Positions 5,689-14,239 of a DNA stretch of 19,019 nucleotides are shown here, piece by piece. Source of the DNA: Clostridia bacterium (lineage in GTDB: Bacteria; Bacillota; Clostridia; Oscillospirales; CAG-272); the NCBI GenBank assembly GCA_017629395.1, contig JAGBXH010000488.1:1-19019 (forward strand), read 5' to 3'. Positions within the stretch are counted from its first letter, which is position 1; every line of letters starts with the position of its first letter. The position numbers and the translations under genes were made by a program. The notes below the pieces were generated by a model. The model was not told where the DNA came from. It did no database searches and worked only from the letters and a program-made list of their open reading frames with translations.

Positions 5689-7428
5689 TTATTCCTCAGC
5701 GGCAATAAAGAACGCGCCTGCGGGATTGCCGTAGCTGTTGCACAGATTGATCTCTTTACCGTAGAAGTTATTGGCAATGCCATTGTAAACAACGCCGTTC
5801 TTCATGCTTGCCGTGCAGGTCACCGTGATCTGATTGGGTGCGGTGATCTCTGCCTTGATGGTCGATCCCTTCTTATTATTGATGGTATAGGCATTTCTCA
5901 TGAAGGTAAAGCCCTTGACCTCCTTGCCGCCGTCCGACGTGGTCAAGCCCTCGCCTACGTTGGTGAAGGTTAGCACGACGGTCTTGTAATTGTCCGAGAA
6001 CTCAGCCTTTTCAAGGATCGGTCCCGTTGCGCTCTCCAGCGTACCTGCGCTGCCGGTTACGGCTGCGGCAAGCTTGGCAAGACGCTGACCCTGACCGAAT
6101 TTACAATCGGGGTGCAGGCTGTTGAAGTAGGTGTCATCCGCCCACAAATCGCTGGAAACCGCTACGTAGGAATTGGACAGCGTTTGCGGAATAGAGCCGA
6201 CAACGGTACGGATCAAGCCCAGATCCATGTAGTGCCATGCACCGTTGAAGCCTGCGGGCTTATCGTAAATGGTGGGGAATTCCACCACGTAAACGGCAAA
6301 GTCGGGATTGGTCACGTTGTGCGTGGAGCGCATATAAGTCATAAATGCGTTGAAGCGTTCCACAAACTCGGATGCGTGCGCACGTTGGAAATCACTCTCG
6401 CCCTGATACCAGACAAGACCTGCCATGGCGTACTTTTCAAACGGATACATGTAGTGATTGTACATATATCTTGCCCAGGTTGCATTGACACCCTCGGGCA
6501 CGTAGATGCCCTGCGCGTCATTCCACTTGTCGCTCTTAAGCTCATCAGCTACCGCATTGGGCAAAAATGAACCCAAGGGCTGACCGTTGCCGTCAATCTC
6601 AATGACACCGACAGGCACCTTGCCCTCTGTCATCTGTACAAGATTCCATGCAAAGCAATAGCCGATTGCAGTAAAGCGTCCCACACTTGCATTGGTGGGT
6701 CTTTCCCAGGTGCGGTCGTGTACCACGTCGGGGCAGACCTCGGTCGTGCCTCTCTTGGGGTAACCGTTCGCTTCGCCCTCATTTAAGGTATTGTAATGCA
6801 GGCGGATGGGTAAAGTCTCGTCGATCATATTGGCACCGTAGTTTTGCTTATCGGTGCTTGCGGCTTGCAGATATGCAGCGAACTGATACGCCACGTTGGA
6901 TTGACCGATGACCATGTACACGTCACCAACCAGCACGTTTTCAAATTCCACCGTCTTGGCATCCGTGTAGATCTTCATGGTATTGCCAAGCTCAGCATTG
7001 GCGGACAGCTTGGCACCGAACTGCAGCGTCCATTCGCCGTTCTCGATCAACGCCTCGGCAAACATGCCCATAAACTCACCCGAGACCTTTTTGCCGTTCT
7101 CGGATTCGGGTGCCCAGCCCCAAACGCGCAGCTTCTCACCGCGCTGCACCACCATATCCGAGGTGAACACCTTGGAAACGGTGAAGTCTGCTGCGTAAGC
7201 AGCATCCAAAGTTTCTCCAATCATAATGTCAGGCTCCTCTGTCGTTACTTCCTCGGTCGTCGCTTGCTCTGTTGTCACTTGCTCTGTTGTCTGTTCGGTC
7301 GCATCCTCGACAGGCTCGGTGGTGTCAGCACCCGTGGTCACGTCCTCGTTACCGCCTGTGCAAGCAACCGCGCTTGCCAGCATCACGCCGCAAAGCAGAA
7401 AAAGCAGGGTTCTGAAAGTAAGTTTCAT
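5689..7428 (-). CDS. Sialate O-acetylesterase-like SGNH lipoprotein
   Basis: A 579-aa surface lipoprotein predicted to remove acetyl esters from carbohydrate, of the sialate O-acetylesterase (SASA) type. A signal peptide ends in a variant lipobox A-V-A-C23, so it is probably anchored outside the membrane. A Thr/Glu-rich linker (about 25-60) follows, then a beta domain with VFTSDMVVQRG and VWGWAPES, as in this family. Catalytic blocks are present: GQSN with S177, WYQGESD (340-346), and LHPD with H439 as the likely base; a beta-rich C-terminus follows. The frame is open 40 codons further upstream, but the ATG at 7428 has AAGGAG at good distance and begins the signal peptide. It is the last gene of the long minus-strand operon, 31 nt after the desulfurase, and is followed by the terminator at 5575-5610. 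The real substrate may be xylan or host-glycan acetyl groups. Confidence 0.85.
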   Translation of the reverse strand: MKLTFRTLLFLLCGVMLASAVACTGGNEDVTTGADTTEPVEDATEQTTEQVTTEQATTEEVTTEEPDIMIGETLDAAYAADFTVSKVFTSDMVVQRGEKLRVWGWAPESENGKKVSGEFMGMFAEALIENGEWTLQFGAKLSANAELGNTMKIYTDAKTVEFENVLVGDVYMVIGQSNVAYQFAAYLQAASTDKQNYGANMIDETLPIRLHYNTLNEGEANGYPKRGTTEVCPDVVHDRTWERPTNASVGRFTAIGYCFAWNLVQMTEGKVPVGVIEIDGNGQPLGSFLPNAVADELKSDKWNDAQGIYVPEGVNATWARYMYNHYMYPFEKYAMAGLVWYQGESDFQRAHASEFVERFNAFMTYMRSTHNVTNPDFAVYVVEFPTIYDKPAGFNGAWHYMDLGLIRTVVGSIPQTLSNSYVAVSSDLWADDTYFNSLHPDCKFGQGQRLAKLAAAVTGSAGTLESATGPILEKAEFSDNYKTVVLTFTNVGEGLTTSDGGKEVKGFTFMRNAYTINNKKGSTIKAEITAPNQITVTCTASMKNGVVYNGIANNFYGKEINLCNSYGNPAGAFFIAAEE

Positions 7429-7459
7429 AACGTTTCTCCTTATTATGTATTGTATTTTG

Positions 7460-8629
7460 TTAGTTCCTGTGAATTCTGACAAGTGCCGCGACCGCACCGC
7501 CAAGGCTTTCGCACAAGGCATCAATATCCGCCTCGGTATTCTGCGCACAAAGGCTGACGCGCAGGCTGCAATCCGCCTTTTCCGGGGTCAGACCAAATGC
7601 GGAAAGCGCACGCGAGGTAGCTTTTCCGTGCGAGGCGCAAGCCGAGCCGCTGGAAACGCAGATTCCCTTTGCCGAAAGATGATTGAGCATGGTCTCGCTC
7701 TTGATATCGGGCAGCGTCAGATTGACTACGTGCGGAGCACGGCTGCCGCTCGGCAAATTGAGCGTGATTTCGGGAATCTCTGCAAGCTTTTGCTCCAGAT
7801 AGTTGCGCAGCTGCGTCATGCGGACAAGATCGGGGCGCAAGGTGCTCTGCGCCTGCTCGGCAGCCGCACCGAAGCCCGCAATACCGATAACGTTCTCAGT
7901 ACCCGAGCGCATGCCCTGCTCCTGACCGCCGCCGAAAATAATAGGGATCAGCTTTTTTGCCTTGATGATCTCGGAGCTGACGTACAACGCGCCCACGCCC
8001 TTGGGTCCGTGGATCTTATGCGCGCTGATTGTCACAAGATCCGCACCGATAGCGGCAGGCGAGAAGATCGCCTTCATAAAGCCCTGCACCGCGTCGCAAT
8101 GCGTCACCACCCCCGGGGCATTTCTTTTTGCCAGCGCAAACAGCGATTTGAGATCGTAAAGCGCGCCCGTTTCGTTATTGACCATCATGGCGGTGACCAG
8201 GACGGTATTCTTGTCGATCGCCTTGCCCGCAAAGTCCATATCAAGCACACCGTTTTTGGTGGGGATACGCACGACCTCAAAGCCCTTTTTCTCAAGCTCC
8301 TGCAAGGTCGCTTCAATGGAAGAATGCTCCCCCTCGGTGGTCACGATGCGCTTGCCGACAAGCCGCTCCTTGGCAAACACGCTGCCCATAATGGCAAGAT
8401 TGTTTGCCTCGGTGCCCGATGCGGTAAAATAGATCATACCTGTGCCCTTGCGCACACCGAGCGCAGCACCAACCTGCTCGCGTGCGCGGCGCACCATGTG
8501 CTCTGCCTCCAAGCCTGCCTCGTGCAGCGAGGAGGGATTGCCGTAGCACTCCATGGCACGCATCATTGCGTTTTTCGCAGCGTCACAAAGGGCGGTCGTG
8601 GCGCTGTTATCAAGATAAATTCTGCTCAT
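7460..8629 (-). CDS. Cysteine desulfurase (NifS/IscS-type, group I)
   Basis: A 389-aa PLP enzyme predicted to convert cysteine to alanine and a protein-bound persulfide for Fe-S cluster or thio-cofactor supply. It opens with IYLDNSATT, has TEGEHSS in the cofactor region, PLP lysine K205 in SAHKIHGPKG, and catalytic C331 in SSGSACASHGK, the group I pattern; spacing matches IscS-type proteins. Chosen start is the ATG at 8629, one base after the stop of the preceding lipoprotein gene; in-frame upstream codons lie inside that gene and lack homology. There is no clear ribosome site, so translation is probably coupled. No IscU or ThiI gene adjoins it, so its sulfur acceptor is unclear. It sits after a methionine gamma-lyase-family gene, which makes a sulfur amino-acid theme plausible. 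Confidence 0.93.
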   Translation of the reverse strand: MSRIYLDNSATTALCDAAKNAMMRAMECYGNPSSLHEAGLEAEHMVRRAREQVGAALGVRKGTGMIYFTASGTEANNLAIMGSVFAKERLVGKRIVTTEGEHSSIEATLQELEKKGFEVVRIPTKNGVLDMDFAGKAIDKNTVLVTAMMVNNETGALYDLKSLFALAKRNAPGVVTHCDAVQGFMKAIFSPAAIGADLVTISAHKIHGPKGVGALYVSSEIIKAKKLIPIIFGGGQEQGMRSGTENVIGIAGFGAAAEQAQSTLRPDLVRMTQLRNYLEQKLAEIPEITLNLPSGSRAPHVVNLTLPDIKSETMLNHLSAKGICVSSGSACASHGKATSRALSAFGLTPEKADCSLRVSLCAQNTEADIDALCESLGGAVAALVRIHRN

Positions 8630-8630
8630 G

Positions 8631-9821
8631 TTAGCGGAAAACAAAGCTGTCCAGCATTGCCTGATAATCTGCTTCATACTGCGCAAAGCTGCCGTCCGTG
8701 GCAAGCGCGGTATAGGTAATGCAATAGATCAGGCTGGAATGGACGATCACGGTCTGCTTATACTGATAGGTCTTGCCGCCGATCACTCCCTCAAAGGTAT
8801 AGGTCTTGGCGTTCTTGGTTGCCTTTTCAACGCCGATCGTCCCCTCCACGACCTGCTCGGAAACGGTAAAGCTGTCAAACACCGCCTCGTATTCGGGCAG
8901 GCAGTAGCCCTGCCAGTACTGATCCACGCTCAGCGCCACGTTAGAGGGCGTGTACATGGTCACGGTGACGTTTGCGCTGCCGCTCGGAGCAAATGCGCAG
9001 GGATATTCGGTGGTGTTGCCCACGCGCCAGGTGCTCGGCACAAAGAAACGGTAAGGCATTTCATTTGTGGATGCGGGGATCATATTGTCCGCTGCATCGG
9101 GATCCTTGAACAGCTCCTGCTCTGTAACGGTGCTCTTTTCGGTCAGGATCAGGAATTCACCGACCACAGTTCCCTCGGGAAGATCGTGAATAAAGCTGCC
9201 TATAAAGGTTGCGTAGTCCTCTTCTCTTGCGCTGTAGGTCAACACGTAATAGCCGCTGCCGTCCTTGGCACGGCAAATGACCTGGCAATACTTGCGCACA
9301 AAGGTCATGGGGGCTTGCTCGGTCTGCTCCGCAGTAGGCGCAAACTCGGTCACCTTAGCGGTAAATTCATATACCTGCGCGGCACACAGGCTGCGCTCGG
9401 CATCATCCACGTGCAAGGAGGTCTGTCTGTATACCTGCTCTGCTTTATCCTCGGTTGCAGCCTTGTACGGAATTACGGTAAATTCCTCATAGCTCTCTGC
9501 ATAGTAAGCGGCAAGCTTTGCCCAGTATGCATCAAGATCGGCTGCGTCATCCGCCACCTTTTGCGCGGTGATCGTCCAGTATTTTGCGTGATTTGCAAGC
9601 TCCTCACCCTTCTCGGAGTGATCTCTGGTCGTATAATACGCACCGGAAACACCGCTGCGGGAGTTGGAAACCCACGTCAAGGGCACAAACAGCATATAGT
9701 CCTGCCCCGCCACACTCACGTCCTGCATGCCGGTAGGCGTTTTTTGATCGGAGCAAGCGATCATAGTGCCGCAAAGCATGGCAAGCAGCAAAAGCACTGC
9801 AAAAAATCTCAAAGCTCTCAC
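8631..9821 (-). CDS. Lipoprotein with two tandem related domains, function unknown
   Basis: A 396-aa protein with a type II signal peptide (LLLLAMLCGTMIAC, lipid-attachment C23), so probably tethered outside the cell membrane. Two internally similar halves are visible: one starts at Y42-MLFVPLTW, the other at Y257-RFFVPSTW. Each continues with a YW...Y..E...F.S/T.. stretch and ends with a tyrosine-rich YVLTYSA / YCITYTA strand and a D(F/S)-type helix. The pattern resembles PsbP/Mog1-like folds seen in Firmicutes lipoproteins, but that assignment is tentative. It begins with GTG, whose GTGA overlaps the stop of the preceding gene; a GGAGGAGG element lies upstream. No enzymatic motif is seen. 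Position in the operon suggests co-expression with peptide and sulfur enzymes, perhaps as a binding or sensing protein. Confidence 0.82.
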   Translation of the reverse strand: MRALRFFAVLLLLAMLCGTMIACSDQKTPTGMQDVSVAGQDYMLFVPLTWVSNSRSGVSGAYYTTRDHSEKGEELANHAKYWTITAQKVADDAADLDAYWAKLAAYYAESYEEFTVIPYKAATEDKAEQVYRQTSLHVDDAERSLCAAQVYEFTAKVTEFAPTAEQTEQAPMTFVRKYCQVICRAKDGSGYYVLTYSAREEDYATFIGSFIHDLPEGTVVGEFLILTEKSTVTEQELFKDPDAADNMIPASTNEMPYRFFVPSTWRVGNTTEYPCAFAPSGSANVTVTMYTPSNVALSVDQYWQGYCLPEYEAVFDSFTVSEQVVEGTIGVEKATKNAKTYTFEGVIGGKTYQYKQTVIVHSSLIYCITYTALATDGSFAQYEADYQAMLDSFVFR

Positions 9822-11077
9822 TTTCTCGCCTCCTCCATCATGCTCTGTGCAGCCGACAAAATGCCGATCTTACCGCTCTCATAGGTAAGACCCCCCTGGA
9901 AATATGCGGTATAGGGCGGACGCAGCGGTCCGTCTGCCGACAGCTCAATGGACGAGCCCTGCACGAACGCGCCCGCAGCCATGATGACGGGATCGTTATA
10001 GCCGGGCATTGCCCAAGGCTCGGGAGTCACGTACGCATCCACGGGAGAGCCTGCCTGAATGCCGCGGCACAAGGCGCACAGCCCCTCGGGCGAGCCCGTG
10101 ATCACGGTTTGAATAATATCGTATCTCTGCTCATCCCAGCGCGGCTCGACCGTAAAGCCAAGATGCTCAAACATATATGCTGCCAGATGTGCGGTCTTGA
10201 GAGCCTGCGCCACGGTATGCGGTGCATAGAAAAGTCCCTTGTAAAGGCTTTTGTTCTGCCCCATGGTTGCACCGACCTCACAGCCCACACCGGGAGAGGT
10301 CAGGCGGTAGGAGGCAAGCTCCACAGCACGTGCCGTTCCCGCAATATATCCGCCCGTTTCCGCCATACCGCCACCGGGATTTTTGATCAGAGAGCCTATG
10401 ATCATATCCGCGCCGTAAGCCGTAGGTTCTTTTTCCTCGGTAAATTCACCGTAGCAGTTATCCACCACCACGTACGCGCCGCATCTTGCCTTTATAAACT
10501 TGACCAGCTCACCGATCTGCGCGCAGGAAAGCGTTTTTCTGTTGAGATATCCCTTGGAGCGCTGCACGAATACCACCTTGACGGCACTGCCGTACTGCGC
10601 AAGCTTTTGATCGATCGTATCATAGTCAAATTCGCCGGCTTCGGTCAGCTCGACCTGGTCGTACTTGACGCCGAAATCCGCAAGCGAGCCGTCACCGGGC
10701 GTGCCCGTGATACCGATCACCTCTTCCAAGGTATCGTAAGGCTTGCCCGCCACGCTGAGCATGACGTCGCCCGGACGCAAAAGTCCGAACAAGCCAATGG
10801 TCAGCGCCTGCGTGCCGTTGACGATCTGGTGGCGCACGAATGCCGCCTCGGCATCCATCACGTCCGCCCAGATAGCGTCCAAGGTATCTCTGCCGCGGTC
10901 ATCGTAGCCGTAACCGCTGGTAGAATCAAACATGGTCATGCCCACGCGATGCTCGCGGAAGGCGTCCATGATCTTTTGCGTATTGTTGAATGCAATTTTA
11001 TCAATGCGGGCGAAATGAGGCGCAAGTGCCCGCTCCGCCTGATTTGCAAGTGTCCAAATTTCCTCTGTAAAATTCAT
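9818..11077 (-). CDS. Methionine gamma-lyase family PLP enzyme ('aluminium resistance' type)
   Basis: A 419-aa protein of the Met_gamma_lyase family (PF06838, often called aluminium resistance protein or YnbB). These are fold type I PLP enzymes related to Cys/Met gamma-synthases and lyases, with true reaction seldom shown. Visible: FDSTSGYGYDDRGRDTLD (about 50-67), RHQIVNGTQAL near the cofactor phosphate site, VVVDNCYGEF with the PLP-contacting Asp, and PLP lysine K232 in GSLIKNPGGGMAETGGYIAG. Length is normal for the family. A weak AGGGA precedes the ATG; the gene follows the M42 peptidase by 20 nt and overlaps the lipoprotein start by 4 nt. Context with a cysteine desulfurase and three peptidases fits a role in using peptide-derived sulfur amino acids. 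This is inference. Confidence 0.9.
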   Translation of the reverse strand: MNFTEEIWTLANQAERALAPHFARIDKIAFNNTQKIMDAFREHRVGMTMFDSTSGYGYDDRGRDTLDAIWADVMDAEAAFVRHQIVNGTQALTIGLFGLLRPGDVMLSVAGKPYDTLEEVIGITGTPGDGSLADFGVKYDQVELTEAGEFDYDTIDQKLAQYGSAVKVVFVQRSKGYLNRKTLSCAQIGELVKFIKARCGAYVVVDNCYGEFTEEKEPTAYGADMIIGSLIKNPGGGMAETGGYIAGTARAVELASYRLTSPGVGCEVGATMGQNKSLYKGLFYAPHTVAQALKTAHLAAYMFEHLGFTVEPRWDEQRYDIIQTVITGSPEGLCALCRGIQAGSPVDAYVTPEPWAMPGYNDPVIMAAGAFVQGSSIELSADGPLRPPYTAYFQGGLTYESGKIGILSAAQSMMEEARK

Positions 11078-11097
11078 AGTCCCTGTTTCTCTTTTGT

Positions 11098-12105
11098 TTA
11101 GTCTTTTTTATCGCTGTGAAGATATGCCAACGCCAGCTCAACGCACAATCTGCAATCGCCCAGATCAATGGTCTCCACGCCCGAGTGGATATAGCGCGTG
11201 GGGATCGAAAGTGCGCCGACCTTCACGCCGATTCCGCTCTTCTGTACCGCAGAGGTATCCGTGCCGCCTGCGGTCAGGATCTCGTACTGGTACTTATATC
11301 CCTTTTCCTTGGCAAGCTTGACAAGTCTGTCGATCACACCCTTATTGCAAAGCACCGATGCGTCCTTGACCTTGATCGCCGCACCGCCGCCCAGCTCGCA
11401 AGCCATGGGCTTTGCCCCCTGCACGTCGCCCGTACGGGTCACGTCAAAGTTAATGCAGTAGTCGGGGTTGATCTGCTCTGCGGCAGCACCCGCACCGCGT
11501 ACGCCAACCTCCTCCTGCACCGCGAATACAAAGTACACGTCATCCGCGCAAGGAGTCTGTGCAAGTCTTTCCGCGATCTCGATCATAACGGCACAGCCAA
11601 TGCGGTCATCCAAGGGTCTGCCTGCAATTCTGCGTGCGGAGAGCTTGATGACGTTGGGTGCGACCGAGAAAAAGTCGCCCACAGCCACGCGCTTTTCAGC
11701 ATCGCGCGCATCCTTTGCACCAATATCAACCAGCATCTTATCAAACGTCCAATCGCCGGGCTTGACGCCATCCTCGGGCACAAGCACGCCGCGCTGTCCG
11801 TTTTCAAACACGACCTCGGAAAATGCGGATGCCGCAAAATGAATGCCGCCGATGGGGGCTAAGCGCAGCATACCGTTCTTTTCGATCTGCGTGACCACAA
11901 AGCCGATCTCATCCATATGCGCGACCAGCATGATGCTTCTGCGAGACTCACCCGTGCCCTTCTTGTAAGCGATCAGCGAGCCGATCGCATCGGTATACAC
12001 CTTGTCGCAAACGGGGGTCATATATTCTGCAATTTTTGCGGCAATGGCACTCTCTCTGCCCGAAATACCGCTCACGTTTACCAAATGCTTGAGTTTTGTC
12101 AGCAT
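11098..12105 (-). CDS. M42 family metallo-aminopeptidase, apparently active
   Basis: A 335-aa peptidase of family M42 (TET/glutamyl aminopeptidase, also mislabelled endoglucanase), which as a large cytoplasmic oligomer trims peptides from the N-terminus using two metal ions. The expected ligands are all present: H63 and D65 in AHMDEIG, D166/D167 in RPLDDRIG, catalytic/metal E198 and E199 in AVQEEVG, D221 in NFDVT and H307 in RYIHSGVE. Length is typical. The ATG lies two bases after the stop of the preceding paralog, with AAAGGAG reaching into that stop. Third of three tandem M42 genes, and the one closest to family consensus. Specificity cannot be read from sequence. Confidence 0.93.
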   Translation of the reverse strand: MLTKLKHLVNVSGISGRESAIAAKIAEYMTPVCDKVYTDAIGSLIAYKKGTGESRRSIMLVAHMDEIGFVVTQIEKNGMLRLAPIGGIHFAASAFSEVVFENGQRGVLVPEDGVKPGDWTFDKMLVDIGAKDARDAEKRVAVGDFFSVAPNVIKLSARRIAGRPLDDRIGCAVMIEIAERLAQTPCADDVYFVFAVQEEVGVRGAGAAAEQINPDYCINFDVTRTGDVQGAKPMACELGGGAAIKVKDASVLCNKGVIDRLVKLAKEKGYKYQYEILTAGGTDTSAVQKSGIGVKVGALSIPTRYIHSGVETIDLGDCRLCVELALAYLHSDKKD

Positions 12106-12107
12106 AC

Positions 12108-13184
12108 TTACTCCTTTATCTCTTTGACGTAAGCGAACAGAAGATCTCTTACGGCATAGTAATCCGAAATTTTAGCTACCTGCACGGGGGCGTGCAGGTT
12201 TCTGACGGGATAACCGATTGATACCGTCTTGACACCAAGTGCGCCCGCCTGCACCGAGCCGCCCAGCTGTGCGCGAGGCGTGCCGCATACGCTTTGCACG
12301 GCAATGCCGTTCTCGGCTGCACACTTGCGCAGCATAGCGGTCTTGTCCTTATCGTATATCGCGCAGCCGTCCGCAAACGCTACGGCAACGCCCTCTCCCA
12401 GGGCGCAAAGGCGTGTGCTCTCGGCAACGCCGGGATAATCGAGTGCTTCCCTTGCCTCCACGATCACGGCAAGGTCGGGCTTAATTGCCGCTGCCGCCAC
12501 GCGTGCGGGGCAAAACGTGATCTGTGAGCAATCCACAAACGCCACGTACAAATCGTACGGCAATCTCACCATGCCCGATTTGAGCATGCGCAAAAGCTCG
12601 ATCAGCGCGGCACAGCCGAGTCTTGATTCAAGCGCCTTACCGCCCAAAAATGCTTTTTCCTGACCAAAGCGTGCTATGGGCGTGGCAAAGGTTGCCATAC
12701 ATCCCACGTCAACGTATTTCTTTGCCTCCTCGGCACTCTCTGCACCAATGTCGATATACATTCTGCGTACGGGAGTCAGCTTGCGCCGCTCCTCGGGACT
12801 TTGCAAGTGGATCGCCTTGGACGCCACCACGCCCGTAAGCAAACGCTCACCGTCACCCACAAGCAAGCTCTTACCGCCAAGGACGCGCGGGTCAACGTCA
12901 CCCACAAGACCAAAATGCAAATGTCCCTTATCGTGCACGCGGTTGACGATCAAGCCAACCTCATCCATGCCCGTGCAAAGCAGCACGCGACGCGGCTTGT
13001 CCGCGTTGTATCCCTGTCCGCCGCCGCATACCTTGGCAATGACCGTACCCGTGCGATCCACGTAATACGCATCGATCACGTCCGCGATCTGCGCAATAAT
13101 GCTTTCTCTGACGTTATCGCAGCAGCCCGAGGGTCCGAACTCGGCACAAAGCTGCTCGATCAATTCAAGTCCGTAATATTTCAT
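12108..13184 (-). CDS. M42 family homologue with degenerate active site (pseudo-peptidase)
   Basis: A 358-aa protein that follows M42 sequence throughout (GDVDPRVLGG, SPEERRKLTPVRRMYIDIGA, LGCAALIELLRML) but has lost almost all catalytic positions. G72 replaces the first metal His in TGMDEVG. E186-S187 replace the bridging Asp pair in KALESRLG. S220-Q221 replace the catalytic Glu pair in FVDCSQIT. E243 stands where Asp is usual. Only D74 and H331 (RNLHAP) remain. The frame is intact, and its start overlaps the previous stop (ATGA) with GGAGG upstream, so it looks maintained rather than decaying. Family members assemble as dodecamers, and mixed assemblies are known in archaea; a structural or regulatory subunit for the neighbouring active paralogs is a reasonable guess. 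Peptidase activity is unlikely. Confidence 0.9.
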   Translation of the reverse strand: MKYYGLELIEQLCAEFGPSGCCDNVRESIIAQIADVIDAYYVDRTGTVIAKVCGGGQGYNADKPRRVLLCTGMDEVGLIVNRVHDKGHLHFGLVGDVDPRVLGGKSLLVGDGERLLTGVVASKAIHLQSPEERRKLTPVRRMYIDIGAESAEEAKKYVDVGCMATFATPIARFGQEKAFLGGKALESRLGCAALIELLRMLKSGMVRLPYDLYVAFVDCSQITFCPARVAAAAIKPDLAVIVEAREALDYPGVAESTRLCALGEGVAVAFADGCAIYDKDKTAMLRKCAAENGIAVQSVCGTPRAQLGGSVQAGALGVKTVSIGYPVRNLHAPVQVAKISDYYAVRDLLFAYVKEIKE

Positions 13185-14221
13185 CTTGCAAAATCCTCCG
13201 CGATCTGTTTGTCACAAACAAACGCGCTGACCACGTCCGCAACCGCCTGCGCGTCGCGCAGATCAAGCACCTCGGTGGACGAGTGCATATTCTTGATAGG
13301 CAGGCTGACCAGCACCGTTGGAACACCGTCACCCGTCATCCAGAGGCGGTTTGCGTTGGTACCCGTGCTGCCGCCGGTTGCCGAGCAGGTAAAGGGAATG
13401 CCGCGCTCGGTAATGAGTCGCTTGGTCATATTGGTCAGCGCGCGGTTGGTCACGGGAGCATACTCCAACACCGCGCCGCTGCCAAAGGGAGCAAGTCCCA
13501 GCTCTCCCGTTTCGGGGGTAGCGGCATGCGTCACGTCAATCACCATGGCAAAATCGGGCATAAGCGCAGCACCGCCCGTCATTGCCCCCATCATAGAGGT
13601 CTCCTCGCCTGCCGAGAACAGAAAATACACGTCACCTGCCAGATCCTCTGCTTTGACTGCCGCAACACCGTGCGCAATGCACGCGCCGCATGCCTTGTCA
13701 TCAAACGCCTTACCCGCAAGGCGGTCGCCAAGCAGCGTGGTATACGTGGGCATAAACCCGATCGGGCTGCCGATCGAGATCATTTTCTTGAGCTCATGCG
13801 CGCCAAAGCCGGTATCAATGTAAAGCTGTCCGATCTCGGGCAACGCCTCGGGATCATTCCCAAGCAGCCTTGTCGGCATAGCGCACACAATGCCCTCTAC
13901 GACCTGCTTGCCGTAAATGAGCAGCTTTGCGCCGGGCAGTATGCGCGTATCCACACCGCCTACGTTGGTCATGCGCACAAATCCCTCGTCGGAAATGTCG
14001 CAAACCAGCATTCCAATCTCGTCAAAGTGTGCATCCAGCAAGATCTTGGGCGCATTTTTACGTCCGCAACGCTTGATAAATACGTGGTTGCCCACACCGT
14101 ATGTAATATGCTCGTCAAACAGGTCGCCGAGTATCCTGTCCAGCCCCTGCGTGCTTGCCGACTCTGCGCCCGATACCGAGTAAAGTCCGCAAAGCGACGT
14201 GATCAATGATTTCAAATCCAT
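13181..14221 (-). CDS. M42 family metallo-aminopeptidase, apparently active, divergent
   Basis: A 346-aa M42 peptidase, expected to be cytoplasmic, oligomeric and dependent on two metal ions. Metal and catalytic residues are complete: H65 and D67 in AHFDEIG (Phe where Met is usual), D174/D175 in KAFDDKACG, E206/E207 in SAGEETSMMG, D229 in VIDVTH and H313 in KNMHSSTE. Sequence outside the motifs differs clearly from the paralog at 11098-12105, so the two may have different substrates. First of three tandem M42 genes; it begins 18 nt after murD with a moderate GAGGACGG ribosome site, and its TGA overlaps the ATG of the degenerate paralog by 4 nt, which suggests tight co-translation of the pair. 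Confidence 0.93.
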   Translation of the reverse strand: MDLKSLITSLCGLYSVSGAESASTQGLDRILGDLFDEHITYGVGNHVFIKRCGRKNAPKILLDAHFDEIGMLVCDISDEGFVRMTNVGGVDTRILPGAKLLIYGKQVVEGIVCAMPTRLLGNDPEALPEIGQLYIDTGFGAHELKKMISIGSPIGFMPTYTTLLGDRLAGKAFDDKACGACIAHGVAAVKAEDLAGDVYFLFSAGEETSMMGAMTGGAALMPDFAMVIDVTHAATPETGELGLAPFGSGAVLEYAPVTNRALTNMTKRLITERGIPFTCSATGGSTGTNANRLWMTGDGVPTVLVSLPIKNMHSSTEVLDLRDAQAVADVVSAFVCDKQIAEDFAR

Positions 14222-14239
14222 AAACCGTCCTCGTATTTC

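Noticed and set aside
7429..7548. 40-residue N-terminal extension of the esterase lipoprotein
   Set aside because: It would overlap the end of the desulfurase gene and bury the signal peptide; AAGGAG points to the ATG at 7428.
7226..8719. Long plus-strand open frame opposite the desulfurase and esterase genes
   Set aside because: It is antisense to two clear enzymes and has no ribosome site and no recognisable motif; GC-rich antisense frames stay open by codon bias.
8628..9884. 418-codon plus-strand frame opposite the duplicated lipoprotein
   Set aside because: The minus strand has a signal peptide, lipobox, overlap with its neighbour and ribosome site; the plus frame has none of these.
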